A stretch of 64,000 nt of DNA from Sulfurimonas sp. HSL-1656 (lineage in GTDB: Bacteria > Campylobacterota > Campylobacteria > Campylobacterales > Sulfurimonadaceae): contig NZ_CP147915.1 of assembly GCF_039645585.1 (NCBI RefSeq), forward strand, positions 434,001-498,000, read 5' to 3'. Made by a program: the position numbers and the translations under genes. Shown here piece after piece: positions 7,312 through 16,515 of the stretch. The notes beneath the pieces are model-generated. The model did no database searches. It worked only from the letters and a program-made list of their open reading frames with translations, and was not told the origin of the DNA. Positions within the stretch are counted from its first letter, which is position 1. Every line of letters begins with the position of its first letter.

Positions 7312-10300
7312 TTATACCTCCTCATCCGGGTGCAGGCCGGCAATGCCGAGGTTGCCGTAGCGGTGATAGCTGTTGGAGATGCTCTGTTCGATGAAGTAGT
7401 GCATCAGTTCGATCCGTCCGTGGGCGACGAAGGGCTCCCTGGCGATGTAGACGGCCCGGTCGGTCACGGCGTTGAAGAGGGCCGGGGAGACGTTCTCGGG
7501 GCGGAGGAAGCGGACCCGTTCGTAATGGGGGATCCGGTCGATCAATACCGCCTCGCTGTCGCGGGTGATGGTGTCGTGCTCCCCGAGCAGGCTCGCCTGC
7601 TTCGATTCGAGCCAGAGGAACTCCGCCTGCTTAGAGTGTTCGGGCAGGGAGATGTGCAGCCGTGCACCGACCATCCTGACGGCCATGATCGTGGCAAGCG
7701 ACTCCTCGAGGCTGTCCCCCTCTTCGAGGCGCAGCAGGACGCTCGCGACCGGCAGGTAGCGGATGACATTGGACTCGCCGCGGATATGGGCGTAGTCATG
7801 GGGTTTCATAAACTCGGTCTCATACCAGTGTGCGAAGTGGCAGAGGTGGCGCAGGCCCCTTTCGCACTCGTCGTGAAAGACCGTGTCGCGCTGGAGCATC
7901 ACCCGCATCCGGTCGGTGAAGGGGGTGGAACAGGACTCGTAGAGGTTGGTCTCACGGTAGGTGATCTGCATGAACTGGCTGACGTAGTTGAAGCCGCCCG
8001 CTTTCCTGCCACTGCCGATGGCTGATTTGCGCATGCCGCCGAAGGGCTGGCGCAGCACTATGGCCCCCGTCGTGCCGCGGTTGATATAGAGGTTCCCCGC
8101 GAGCAGCGCCGTTTTCCACTGCTCCTGTTCGCGGCGGTCGAGGGACTCCAGTCCGGAGGTGAGGCCGTAGCCGGTGGCGTTGACGATCGCGATGGCCTCT
8201 TCGAGGTCTTCGGCGCGCATGACGCTGAGCACCGGGCCGAAAAGCTCGTTCATATGGCAAAAATCCCCCGGCGCGGTCCCCCAGCGGATGGAAGGCTTCA
8301 GCATATAGGGGTTGCCTTGGTCGGCGTAGTCCGGTGCAAGCAGCCACTCCTCGCCCTCGTCCAGGGTCTCGATGGCATGTTCAAGTTTGCCCGCCGGACG
8401 GTCGACAAGGGTGCCGACGCGGTTGCTGAAATCCCAGACGGAGCCGGTCTGCATTGACTCCGCCGCCTCTTTGAGCTGCCGTTTGTACTCCGCGTCGTCG
8501 TAGAGCTCTTTTTCCAGCACGAGCAGCGAGGTCGCCGAGCACTTCTGCCCGGAGTTGTGAAAGGCCGAGGCCATGACGTGGCCGATCGCCTGGTCCCTGT
8601 CCGCCATCGCCGTGACGATGGTAGCGTCCTTGCCCCCCGTTTCCGCACTCAGGTGGATGCCGGGACGGGCCTTGATGATGCGGTATGCCGTCTCTTCGCC
8701 GCCGGTGAAGATGGTAAAGTCGATCGCCTCGCTGGGGATCATATGTTTCCCGACCTCCGAACCGCGTCCCGGGATGAACTGCAGGGTGTTCATACTGACC
8801 CCCGCCTCCCAGAAGCATTGGCAGAGGCGGTAGGCGGTGAGGATGGAGGCTTCGGCGGGTTTCAGGATCACCGTGTTGCCCGCCGCGAGGGCTGCGGCGA
8901 TCCCCCCGGTCGGGATGGCGACGGGAAAGTTCCAGGGGCTGATAACGAGACCGACCCCTTTGCCCCTGGCCTCGACACCCGTCAGTCCGTCCAGCTTGGT
9001 GACGCTGTAGGGGTAGAAGTTGACGAAATCGATCGCTTCGCTCACTTCGACGTCGGTCTCGGTAAAGACTTTACCGACTTCGGCGGCTGCTACGCCGATG
9101 AGGTCGCCCCGGGCGAGCCGGATCTTGTGGGCGACCTCCATCATGATCTTCTGGCGCGCGTGCGGTGTCAGTGCCCGCCAGCCGTCGGGGTCGGCCTTGG
9201 CCGTAGCGATGGCACTTTTCATATCTTCCGGGGTCGCTTCGACATAGGCGCCCGCACGTTTGCCTTCATAGTACTGGGACTTGTCTATGACCGTGACCGT
9301 TTCGTCGCGCTGCACGACCTTTCCGCCGACGACGGGGTAGGCGCTGAAGCCGCCGCGCTCGCCGATATGCTGCCACTTGTCGCGGATCGCCTCCGCCCAG
9401 GCGCGGTTGGCGGGAAGGATAAAGTCCGTATCGGGTTCGTTCTCGAAATGGTAGACGGCGGGATCGATGTCGCTTTTTTCGATCGGACGGGTGCGGTCCT
9501 GGGTGCGGTTGGGGGCTTCGGAGAGCGAGGGGATGAGGGCGACGGCATCGTCGAAGGTCTTGACGAGCAGCTCCCACTCCGGGGTATCCACCCGCAGGCC
9601 GAAACTGTGGCGCAGGAAGTTCTGTTCGGCGGTATTCTCATCGAAGCGCCGCACCAGGTAGGCGATGGCGTTTGTAAAGGTCTCTTTGGTCGCCGTCGGG
9701 GCGTAGAGGATGACACTGCGCCCCTCGGCTTTGAGAAGTCGGTAGGCCGCTTCGCTCATCCCCTCGAGCATCTCGGCAGTGACGTATGGCTCCACACCGC
9801 GCGCTTTGGCGAGCAGCATGGCCAGTGCATGGTCGAAGAGGTTGTGCGAGGCAACGCCGGTGTGCACGTAGGGGGCGACGGCGGGGTCGAGCAGGTAATC
9901 CATCGCCTTTTTGTAGTTGGCGTCCGATTCCGCCTTGTGCGCATAGGTGACGTTGGGCCAGCCGCGCAAGGAGGCCTCGGTCAGTTCCATCTCCTGGTTG
10001 GCCCCCTTGACGATGCGGATCTTGATCGGCGCGCCTCCGGCATCGACGCGGACTTTGGCCCAGTCGGCCAGTTCCCGGATGTAGGTGAGGGCGTCGGGGA
10101 GGTAGGCCTGGACGACGATGCCGGCGTGCAGCTGCGCGAACTCCTCCCGGGAGAGGACCTTTTTGAAGGCGTCGATGGTGATACGGACGTCGCGGTACTC
10201 CTCCATATCGAGGTTGACGAACTTGGGCTGTGCCTTTCCCTCACTGTCGCGGCAGGGGTTGGCGACGGCCGCCCGGTAGACCCGCTCCAGCCGGGAGGAG

Positions 10301-10899
10301 ACATGCGCGACGTTGTTGTCGTGGGCCAGGGGAAGGATCTGCGAGAACATGTTGGAGATCTTGAGCGAGAGGTAGTCGATATCGGGGTTCTCGAGCAGCG
10401 CGATATATTTTTCGACCCGGCGTTCCGCCTCGGCCTCGCTGTGGACGACCTCGCCGATGACGTTGATGTTGACCCGGGTCCCCTCTGCGCGGCGCGCTTT
10501 CATGTGCTTGGAAAGGACAGGATCTTCGCCCTGGATGACAATGCTGCTGATGTCGTTGCGCAGGTAGTTGATGAACATGGGGACCGAGAGGGAGCTGACG
10601 TAGATGCCGACGTCGCGGAAGAGCCAGATAAGGATCTGCTCGAAGTGGCTGAAGAAATCCGTACTTTTGTATTTTTCGAAGATGTATTCGAGCTGGTCGG
10701 CGACCCGGTCGGGGTCTTTGGAACGGAAGCTCTGGTCGAGCAGCTCGATGAGAAAGATCTTGTTGATGGGGTTTTTCAGCATGCGCTGCATCATCGTATG
10801 CAGTCTCTGCTCCTCCTTCCCGATATGGTGCGAGATCTCCTCCTGCCAACGGCGTGCAACGGTTTTGGTCTCTTCGAACAGTTCGGGAGGTATGGGCAT
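7312..10899 (-). CDS. putA: Bifunctional proline dehydrogenase / L-glutamate gamma-semialdehyde dehydrogenase PutA
   Basis: The 1195-residue flavoenzyme oxidises proline to P5C and then to glutamate. The start at 10899 is chosen because AAGGAG lies six bases upstream; the frame continues 25 codons further without a ribosome site. An N-terminal helical region precedes the PRODH barrel (about 150-470), then an ALDH domain (about 540-1010) with the FNSGQKCSA-type catalytic cysteine segment (here HNSGQKCSA), then a C-terminal domain. There is no N-terminal ribbon-helix-helix DNA-binding domain, so it should not repress its own operon. It forms a catabolic unit with putP. Confidence 0.95.
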   Translation of the reverse strand: MPIPPELFEETKTVARRWQEEISHHIGKEEQRLHTMMQRMLKNPINKIFLIELLDQSFRSKDPDRVADQLEYIFEKYKSTDFFSHFEQILIWLFRDVGIYVSSLSVPMFINYLRNDISSIVIQGEDPVLSKHMKARRAEGTRVNINVIGEVVHSEAEAERRVEKYIALLENPDIDYLSLKISNMFSQILPLAHDNNVAHVSSRLERVYRAAVANPCRDSEGKAQPKFVNLDMEEYRDVRITIDAFKKVLSREEFAQLHAGIVVQAYLPDALTYIRELADWAKVRVDAGGAPIKIRIVKGANQEMELTEASLRGWPNVTYAHKAESDANYKKAMDYLLDPAVAPYVHTGVASHNLFDHALAMLLAKARGVEPYVTAEMLEGMSEAAYRLLKAEGRSVILYAPTATKETFTNAIAYLVRRFDENTAEQNFLRHSFGLRVDTPEWELLVKTFDDAVALIPSLSEAPNRTQDRTRPIEKSDIDPAVYHFENEPDTDFILPANRAWAEAIRDKWQHIGERGGFSAYPVVGGKVVQRDETVTVIDKSQYYEGKRAGAYVEATPEDMKSAIATAKADPDGWRALTPHARQKIMMEVAHKIRLARGDLIGVAAAEVGKVFTETDVEVSEAIDFVNFYPYSVTKLDGLTGVEARGKGVGLVISPWNFPVAIPTGGIAAALAAGNTVILKPAEASILTAYRLCQCFWEAGVSMNTLQFIPGRGSEVGKHMIPSEAIDFTIFTGGEETAYRIIKARPGIHLSAETGGKDATIVTAMADRDQAIGHVMASAFHNSGQKCSATSLLVLEKELYDDAEYKRQLKEAAESMQTGSVWDFSNRVGTLVDRPAGKLEHAIETLDEGEEWLLAPDYADQGNPYMLKPSIRWGTAPGDFCHMNELFGPVLSVMRAEDLEEAIAIVNATGYGLTSGLESLDRREQEQWKTALLAGNLYINRGTTGAIVLRQPFGGMRKSAIGSGRKAGGFNYVSQFMQITYRETNLYESCSTPFTDRMRVMLQRDTVFHDECERGLRHLCHFAHWYETEFMKPHDYAHIRGESNVIRYLPVASVLLRLEEGDSLEESLATIMAVRMVGARLHISLPEHSKQAEFLWLESKQASLLGEHDTITRDSEAVLIDRIPHYERVRFLRPENVSPALFNAVTDRAVYIAREPFVAHGRIELMHYFIEQSISNSYHRYGNLGIAGLHPDEEV

Positions 10900-11142
10900 A
10901 GGAAGCTCCTTCATGCTGGTGTGGATTGGTCCCGCATGGATGAAAGGGCGGGGGGCAAAACAGTACCCTGGCACTGTGTGGGTACGCTCTGGCGGCTGAC
11001 AGGCCCTACGATAACATATTAGGTTTAGTGCAAGCTAAAATTTTCCGGAAGCCGGAGTTGGAATGGGGTTGAGAATAGCGAAAACGTGTTTGAATTTTCT
11101 GCGGGTTTGTTCTGGAAATAATGTAAAGGAAATGTTGTTTCG

Positions 11143-11218
11143 TGGTGGCCTGTCGCGGAATCGAACCACGGACACAGGGATTTTCAATCCCTTGCTCTAC
11201 CGACTGAGCTAACAGGCC
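11143..11218 (-). tRNA. tRNA-Phe (GAA)
   Basis: On the minus strand the sequence folds as a full cloverleaf: acceptor GGCCTGT/ACAGGCC, D arm with AGCTCAGTCGGTAGAGC, anticodon loop TTGAAAA with anticodon GAA, T loop GGTTCGATTCC, and an encoded CCA end (11143-11145). It lies between the divergent putA promoter region and murD. Confidence 0.97.
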
Positions 11219-11261
11219 ATTCGTTAAGGAGGCCGAAATTATAGCAATGGCATATTGAAGC

Positions 11262-12500
11262 CTAGCTTAAATTGGCGACGGCTTCTTTAAAAGTGTTTCC
11301 GCGTACGGCGTAGGAGGGAAACTGGTCCAGGCTGGCGCAGGCCGGGGAGAGCAGGGCAACACTTTCCAGGGTATGCACATCGGCGATCCGTTTGACGGCT
11401 TCGGTCAGGACCCCGCAGCTCTCAAAGGGGATGCCGAAACGTTCGGAGAGGGCATCAAGCTTCGCCTGGTTGCTGCCGATGGTGTAGAGGGTGACGTCGA
11501 CGTCGGCGAGGGCTTCGAAGAGCGGCATCATGTCGACCCCCTTGTCATCCCCGCCGACGATGAGGTGGATGGGGCGGTCGGCGTAGCGGCGGACGGCGGC
11601 CAGGGCCGCATCGATGTTGGTGGCCTTGGTGTCGTTGACCCAGAGGCGCTTCTGTGCATCGCTGAACTCCTCCTGGCGGTGCGGGTCGAGGACGAAGGCG
11701 TTCATCTTCTCATAATCGATGCGGTCGAAGAGGAGCCGGTCGACAGCCATGGCCAGAAGGGCGTCGAGGAGGAAGGGGCCTTTGAAGCGGATACGTTCCG
11801 TGTCGAAACCGAAAAAGGCGGCGAGATCCTGGGCATCGTCGTAGGGGATGACGAAGGCGTCCGTCGGCATATCGGCATAGGCGCGCGGCAGCAGGACGGT
11901 CTCGCCCTCGCGCATCTGTGCCAGGGGTTTCAGTTTGTCGTCGATGTAGGCCTGTTCGCTGCCGTGCCAGCTCACGTGGTCCGGGGTGATCGGCAGCACG
12001 ACGTAGAGGTCCGGTTTCGCCTCATGGGTATAGTGCAGGGTAAACGAGCTCGTCTCCAGGACCCAAAGCGGTGCCTTGGTATTCAGCGCGGCCAGCGGGG
12101 TGCCGATGTTGCCGCCGGAAAGCGCTCCCTTGTCGGCGAGCAGGTGGGTGAGCATCTGCGTGGTGGTCGTTTTGCCGTTGGTGCCGGTGATCCAGACGGT
12201 AAAAGGTTTCGCTTCCGGCGTAAAAGGGGGACGCGACAGCGGCGAGAGGAAGAGGTCGTACTCGCTGACGAGATGGGCCGCTTTTTGGATCAGCGGATGC
12301 TCGGGCGGGATCCCGGGTGATGGGATCTCAAGGTCGGAGTAGCGCGGGTCGAACTCCGCCGTGGGACGCACCCGGTTGCCGTCGTCGTCGGTAAAAGGTT
12401 TGTGGACGTTGTCGTCATAGAAGGTAAAGGGACCGAAGGCCTTGGCAATGGCGCGGGTCGTGATGCCGTAGCCGAAAAGGGAGGTGCGTTTGTGCTGCAT
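11262..12500 (-). CDS. murD: UDP-N-acetylmuramoyl-L-alanine--D-glutamate ligase MurD
   Basis: The 412-residue cytosolic Mur ligase adds D-glutamate to UDP-MurNAc-L-Ala in peptidoglycan synthesis. It shows the Mur ATP-binding loop ITGTNGKTTTT (about 107-117), the central LETSSF region and the C-terminal domain with LWVNDTKATN and VGGDDKG. It is somewhat shorter than E. coli MurD, as usual in Campylobacterota. It lies nine bases downstream of mraY on the same strand, giving a two-gene cell-wall operon. Confidence 0.93.
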   Translation of the reverse strand: MQHKRTSLFGYGITTRAIAKAFGPFTFYDDNVHKPFTDDDGNRVRPTAEFDPRYSDLEIPSPGIPPEHPLIQKAAHLVSEYDLFLSPLSRPPFTPEAKPFTVWITGTNGKTTTTQMLTHLLADKGALSGGNIGTPLAALNTKAPLWVLETSSFTLHYTHEAKPDLYVVLPITPDHVSWHGSEQAYIDDKLKPLAQMREGETVLLPRAYADMPTDAFVIPYDDAQDLAAFFGFDTERIRFKGPFLLDALLAMAVDRLLFDRIDYEKMNAFVLDPHRQEEFSDAQKRLWVNDTKATNIDAALAAVRRYADRPIHLIVGGDDKGVDMMPLFEALADVDVTLYTIGSNQAKLDALSERFGIPFESCGVLTEAVKRIADVHTLESVALLSPACASLDQFPSYAVRGNTFKEAVANLS

Positions 12501-12509
12501 CGGGGGGCC

Positions 12510-13571
12510 TTAACGGATTTTCAGCGTGATCAGTGCGGCCAGGTTCGAGAGCATGGCGATGATCCAGAAGCGGACGATGATCTTGTTCTCCGCCCAGTTC
12601 TTCATCTCGAAGTGGTGGTGGATGGGGGCCATCAGGAAGACCCGCTTTTTGCGCAGTTTGAAGCTGCCGACCTGGATGATGACGGAGACCGTCTCGATGA
12701 CGAAGATGAGCCCGATGAGCAGGAGCAGGAACTCGCTTTTGGCAACAATGCCGAGGTAGCCGATGAAGGCGCCGATGGCTAAAGAACCGCTGTCACCCAT
12801 GAAGACTTCGGCGGGGTGGGAGTTGAACCACAAAAAGCCGATCAGCGCACCGATCAGTGCCGCAGCGACGACGGAGGCTTCCCCGGCAGGGAAGTTCGGC
12901 ATCAGCAGGTAGGCGGAGAGGCCCGCGTGCCCGATGACATAGACGAAAACGCCCAGGGTCATCAGGGCAAAGACGGAGGGGACCGTCGCCAGGCCGTCGA
13001 GGCCGTCCGTGAGGTTGACGGCGTTGGAGGACGCGACCATGACGAGGACCCAGAAGAGCAGGGCGAAGAGGTGCATGTCAAAGAGCGGATGCTTGTAAAA
13101 GGGGACGTAGAGTTCCGTATCGAGCCCCGCCGCGAAACGCAGGAAAAGGGCCCCGGCAAGGGCGGCGCCGATCTGGAACATCAGTTTGGCGCGCGCCGTA
13201 AGGCCGGCGAGGTTGTGCTGCTTGTCGATCTTGGCGTAGTCGTCCTTGAATCCGATCAGCATAAAGAGTGCGAGCACGAGCATCCCGCCCAGGGCGAAAA
13301 AGTTGTCGTACCGTACGGTGATGGCCGACGCAATCAGGGTCGATACGATGAAGACGACGCCCCCCATCGTCGGGGTCTTTGCCTTTTCGCGGTGGCGGTC
13401 GGGCGCGTAGTCGTTTATGGGCTGGACGCTGGAGGTCTTCTGGGCCCAGCGGATGAACACGGGCATCAGGAAAAGGGTCATGCAGAGCGCCAGGAAAAAG
13501 GCGACGCCGGCACGGACGGTAATGTATTGCAGCAGGTTGATATCCAGAAGTTCGTAAAACCAGTAAAGCAT
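12510..13571 (-). CDS. mraY: Phospho-N-acetylmuramoyl-pentapeptide-transferase MraY
   Basis: This 353-residue integral membrane enzyme (about ten helices) transfers phospho-MurNAc-pentapeptide to undecaprenyl phosphate, forming lipid I. The segments PTMGG, DDYAKI (paired aspartates), [13 protein letters not shown] and MAPIHHHFE are MraY signatures. ATG 13571 is preferred over an in-frame GTG at 13595, which lacks a ribosome site and would add eight atypical residues. It precedes murD in the same transcription unit. Confidence 0.95.
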   Translation of the reverse strand: MLYWFYELLDINLLQYITVRAGVAFFLALCMTLFLMPVFIRWAQKTSSVQPINDYAPDRHREKAKTPTMGGVVFIVSTLIASAITVRYDNFFALGGMLVLALFMLIGFKDDYAKIDKQHNLAGLTARAKLMFQIGAALAGALFLRFAAGLDTELYVPFYKHPLFDMHLFALLFWVLVMVASSNAVNLTDGLDGLATVPSVFALMTLGVFVYVIGHAGLSAYLLMPNFPAGEASVVAAALIGALIGFLWFNSHPAEVFMGDSGSLAIGAFIGYLGIVAKSEFLLLLIGLIFVIETVSVIIQVGSFKLRKKRVFLMAPIHHHFEMKNWAENKIIVRFWIIAMLSNLAALITLKIR

Positions 13572-13635
13572 TATCTGTCCATAAAGAGTTTTCACTAGGT
13601 TGTAGTGATAAAGTGAGTAAAAAGTGCTATTTTAA

Positions 13636-13641
13636 TATAAT
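13636..13641 (+). promoter_or_regulatory. -10 element of a likely sigma-70 promoter for gpmI
   Basis: A perfect TATAAT stands in an AT-rich gap between the divergent mraY and gpmI genes, about 70 bases before the gpmI start. No convincing -35 box is visible, which is usual for Campylobacterota promoters. Confidence 0.4.
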
Positions 13642-13713
13642 TGCCGTCATTATATGTTTAAGGGCATCTTAGCAATCCCGACAGGTTGCACGATAGCCTT
13701 CAAAGGATTTTTT

Positions 13714-15189
13714 ATGGGACAAAAGACAGTACTCGTGATCACGGACGGTGTCGGCTACAGCCAACGGACGGAAGCGAACGCTTTTTACCATGCCAAAAAG
13801 CCGACCTATGAGAAACTGTTCGCGGAGGTTCCCCACGCACTGATCGATACCTTCGGCCTGAGCGTCGGCCTGCCCGAGGGGCAGATGGGGAACTCCGAAG
13901 TAGGTCATATGACCATCGGGAGCGGCCGGGTGCTCTACCAGGACCTCGTCAAGATCTCCCTCGCCGTGGCCGAAGGGACGCTGGCAGGCAACCCGGCATT
14001 GACGGCGCTGCTGGAGCGTTCCGACACGCTGCACCTCGTCGGCCTCTTCAGTGACGGCGGGGTCCATTCGCACCTTGATCATACGATCGCGCTGGCAAAG
14101 ATCGGCGAAGCGGCGGGCAAGAAGGTGTGGCTCCACCTCATTACCGACGGTCGCGACGTCTCGCCGACGTCCGCACCCCACTACCTGGAGAAGCTGCAGG
14201 AGGCCCTGAGCCCGAACGTCCGGATCGCGACCATCGGCGGCCGCTTCTATACGATGGACCGGGACAACCGCTGGGAACGCGTCCAGAGCGGCTACGACGC
14301 GATCGTGACCGCGCAGCCTGCCAGTGACCTCTCACCTTCAGCCTATGTCGAAGCCTCCTACGCGAGGAAAGAGACGGACGAGTTTATCGTCCCGGCAGCC
14401 TTCAACGGTTACGGGGGGATGAAAGCGGGCGACGCCGTGCTCGTCACCAATTTCCGCAGCGACCGCGTCCGCGAGATCACGACGGCGCTGGCCTCGCCGG
14501 AATTCGCCGAGTTCGACCGCCCTTTCGCCGTGGCAAACATCGCGACGATGACGGAGTATGACAAAAGCTTCAGCTACCCGGTCCTCTTCCGGAAAGAGAC
14601 GCCGAAAAACACCCTGGCGGAAGTGATCAGCAGCCGGGGACTTCGCCAGCTCCATACGGCGGAGACGGAGAAGTACGCCCACGTCACCTTCTTCCTCAAC
14701 GGCGGCATCGACGAGCCCTATACGAATGAAGCGCGGGTGCTCGTGCCGAGCCCGAAGGTCAAGACCTACGACCTGCAGCCGGAGATGAGCGCTCCCGCGG
14801 TCGGTGACGCTGTTTTGAGCGCGATGGACGAAGGGTACGACTTCATTGTCGTCAACTTCGCCAACGGCGACATGGTCGGCCATACGGGTGTTTACGACGC
14901 CGCGATCAAGGCCGTCGAAGCCGTCGACCGTGAACTCGGCCGCATCGTGGAGAAGGCGAAAGTGAAGGATTACGCGATGGTCCTCACCTCCGACCACGGC
15001 AACTGCGAGGAGATGTGGGACGAGCAGGGCAATGTGCTCACCAACCACACCGTCGGCAAGGTCTGGGCCTTCGTCATGGCCGAAGGGGTTGAAAAAGTCC
15101 ACCCCGGCGGTCTCAACAACATCGCCCCGACGGTCCTCGAACTGATGGGCGTGGACAAACCGGCCGAGATGGACGACAGCCTCTTATAG
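13714..15189 (+). CDS. gpmI: 2,3-bisphosphoglycerate-independent phosphoglycerate mutase
   Basis: The 491-residue cytosolic enzyme interconverts 3- and 2-phosphoglycerate using two manganese ions. ATG 13714 is chosen because AAAGGA lies just upstream; the frame is open 20 codons further without a ribosome site. The alkaline-phosphatase-like core shows VITDGVGY at the N-terminus, the catalytic serine in MGNSEVGH, the substrate segments HLITDGRDVSP and FRSDRVREI, and the metal site TSDHGNCE near the C-terminus. Complete and of normal length. Confidence 0.95.
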   Translation: MGQKTVLVITDGVGYSQRTEANAFYHAKKPTYEKLFAEVPHALIDTFGLSVGLPEGQMGNSEVGHMTIGSGRVLYQDLVKISLAVAEGTLAGNPALTALLERSDTLHLVGLFSDGGVHSHLDHTIALAKIGEAAGKKVWLHLITDGRDVSPTSAPHYLEKLQEALSPNVRIATIGGRFYTMDRDNRWERVQSGYDAIVTAQPASDLSPSAYVEASYARKETDEFIVPAAFNGYGGMKAGDAVLVTNFRSDRVREITTALASPEFAEFDRPFAVANIATMTEYDKSFSYPVLFRKETPKNTLAEVISSRGLRQLHTAETEKYAHVTFFLNGGIDEPYTNEARVLVPSPKVKTYDLQPEMSAPAVGDAVLSAMDEGYDFIVVNFANGDMVGHTGVYDAAIKAVEAVDRELGRIVEKAKVKDYAMVLTSDHGNCEEMWDEQGNVLTNHTVGKVWAFVMAEGVEKVHPGGLNNIAPTVLELMGVDKPAEMDDSLL

Positions 15190-15198
15190 TTTGGGTAC

Positions 15199-15330
15199 GG
15201 CATCCGAGCAAAAGCCAGGATGCCTACGCTAACGCTGTGTTCTCCTTGGCGGAGAGCCCATACCCCAAGGGTATTTCCTGCGGGGCACGCGCAGTAAACC
15301 GCGCTTATGCATTACGGCAGAGTTCCCGTA
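15199..15330 (+). other. Gap between gpmI and fabG with five consecutive hairpins
   Basis: The 171-base gap holds five short inverted repeats in a row: GGCATCC/GGATGCC (15199-15224), TCTCC/GGAGA (15241-15255), ATACCC/GGGTAT (15260-15274), GCGC/GCGC (15289-15304) and TACGG/CCGTA (15313-15330). No T run follows any of them closely, so a plain terminator does not explain the set. It could be a structured fabG leader, a small RNA, or packed palindromic repeats. It matches no riboswitch I could recognise. Confidence 0.35.
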
Positions 15331-15360
15331 GATGTAAGTAAATTATTCAAAAGGAGTGAG

Positions 15361-16107
15361 ATGAAATTCAGTGGTAAAAACGTATTGGTAACGGGATCAA
15401 GCCGGGGGATCGGCGCGGAGATCGCGAAAGTACTGGCCGGGTACGGCCTGAAGGTCTGGGTCAACTACCGCAGCGGCGCTGAGGCGGCTGAAGCGGTCAA
15501 GGCGGCGATCATCGCCGCGGGCGGCGAAGCGGAGACCATCGGTTTCGACGTCGCGGATGAAGCGGCTTTTGTCGATGCGATCAAGACGATCGTCGACACC
15601 GACGGCGAGCTGGGCTACCTGGTCAACAACGCCGGGATCACGAACGACAAGCTGGCCCTGCGCATGAAAACGGAGGAGTTCCTCGCCGTGATCAACGCCA
15701 ACCTCACTTCCGCCTTTATCGGCTGCCGTGAAGCGATGAAAGTGATGCGAAAGAAGAAGCAGGGCGCCGTTGTCAATATCGCCTCCATCGTCGGTGAAAC
15801 GGGCAACGCGGGGCAGACGAACTATGCGGCGTCCAAGGGCGGCCTGATCGCGATGACGAAGAGTTTCGCCATCGAAGCGGCCACGAGCGGTATCCGTTAC
15901 AACACGGTCACGCCGGGCTTTATCGCCACCGATATGACCGACGAACTCAGCGACGATATCAAGTCCAACTTTACCTCCAAAATCCCGATGGGACGCTTCG
16001 GCGAAGCACGCGAAGTCGCGGAAGCGACGGCCTTCCTGCTCTCCGACTCCGCCTCCTATATTACGGGCGAAACCCTCAAAGTCAACGGCGGGATGAACAT
16101 GGCCTAA
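15361..16107 (+). CDS. fabG: 3-oxoacyl-ACP reductase FabG
   Basis: The 248-residue short-chain dehydrogenase reduces 3-ketoacyl-ACP with NADPH in fatty-acid elongation. ATG 15361 follows AAGGAG with six bases between. It has the Rossmann motif TGSSRGIG near the N-terminus, NNAG, the catalytic Ser in NIASI and the YxxxK pair in YAASKGG, and ends with the NGGMNMA-type tail of FabG. It leads into acpP, fabF and accA on the same strand. Confidence 0.93.
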   Translation: MKFSGKNVLVTGSSRGIGAEIAKVLAGYGLKVWVNYRSGAEAAEAVKAAIIAAGGEAETIGFDVADEAAFVDAIKTIVDTDGELGYLVNNAGITNDKLALRMKTEEFLAVINANLTSAFIGCREAMKVMRKKKQGAVVNIASIVGETGNAGQTNYAASKGGLIAMTKSFAIEAATSGIRYNTVTPGFIATDMTDELSDDIKSNFTSKIPMGRFGEAREVAEATAFLLSDSASYITGETLKVNGGMNMA

Positions 16108-16110
16108 GGC

Positions 16111-16144
16111 CGGAGGGGGGACCCCCCTTCAGCGCTTTTTTTTA
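16111..16144 (+). terminator. Possible terminator/attenuator between fabG and acpP
   Basis: AGGGGGG and ACCCCCCT form a perfect inverted repeat just after the fabG stop, and an eight-T run begins a few bases later. The gap between stem and T run is longer than ideal. A partial terminator here would let acpP, which has its own promoter-like sequence, be expressed separately. Confidence 0.4.
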
Positions 16145-16156
16145 TATTCCGTATGC

Positions 16157-16162
16157 TATACT
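16157..16162 (+). promoter_or_regulatory. -10 element of a likely acpP promoter
   Basis: TATACT stands 33 bases before the acpP start, after the T-rich end of fabG. It would give acyl carrier protein, a very abundant protein, its own promoter. The -35 region is weak. Confidence 0.35.
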
Positions 16163-16194
16163 TCCGGAATTTCAAATTGGAAAGAGGAGCTATA

Positions 16195-16425
16195 ATGGCA
16201 CTTTTGGATGACATCAAAGAAGTCGTAGTTGAACAACTGAGCGTAAACCCGGACGAAGTAAAGCCGGATGCGAAATTCGTTGAAGATCTCGGAGCGGACA
16301 GCCTCGACGTCGTTGAACTGGTCATGGCACTCGAAGAAAAATTCGATATTGAAATCCCGGACGATGAAGCTGAAAAAATTCAGACGGTTCAGGATGTCGT
16401 AAACTACGTCGAAAACAAGGCGTAA
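16195..16425 (+). CDS. acpP: Acyl carrier protein
   Basis: The 76-residue acidic protein carries growing acyl chains on a phosphopantetheine arm. The attachment serine is in [10 protein letters not shown], the canonical site. ATG 16195 is preceded by AAAGAGGAGC; the upstream-extended frame gives a non-ACP N-terminus. Strong four-helix ACP pattern with a highly acidic second half. It lies between fabG and fabF. Confidence 0.97.
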   Translation: MALLDDIKEVVVEQLSVNPDEVKPDAKFVEDLGADSLDVVELVMALEEKFDIEIPDDEAEKIQTVQDVVNYVENKA

Positions 16426-16515
16426 GTTTCCTTTGCGGGTTTCCCGCAAAATGGTTTTGTATTGCCGTCCTCGGACGGGTATATAAAGCTATACACATAT
16501 TTTTCAGGAGTTGAT

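Noticed and set aside
10900-10974. PutA N-terminal extension of 25 residues
   Set aside because: No ribosome site before the upstream start, whereas AAGGAG precedes ATG 10899.
13572-13595. Earlier GTG start for mraY
   Set aside because: No ribosome site, and the extra residues are not MraY-like; ATG 13571 fits the family.
15199-15224. Cobalamin riboswitch, suggested by AAAAGCCAGGATGCC
   Set aside because: Only a short resemblance to one box; the other conserved boxes are missing and the neighbours (gpmI, fabG) do not fit.
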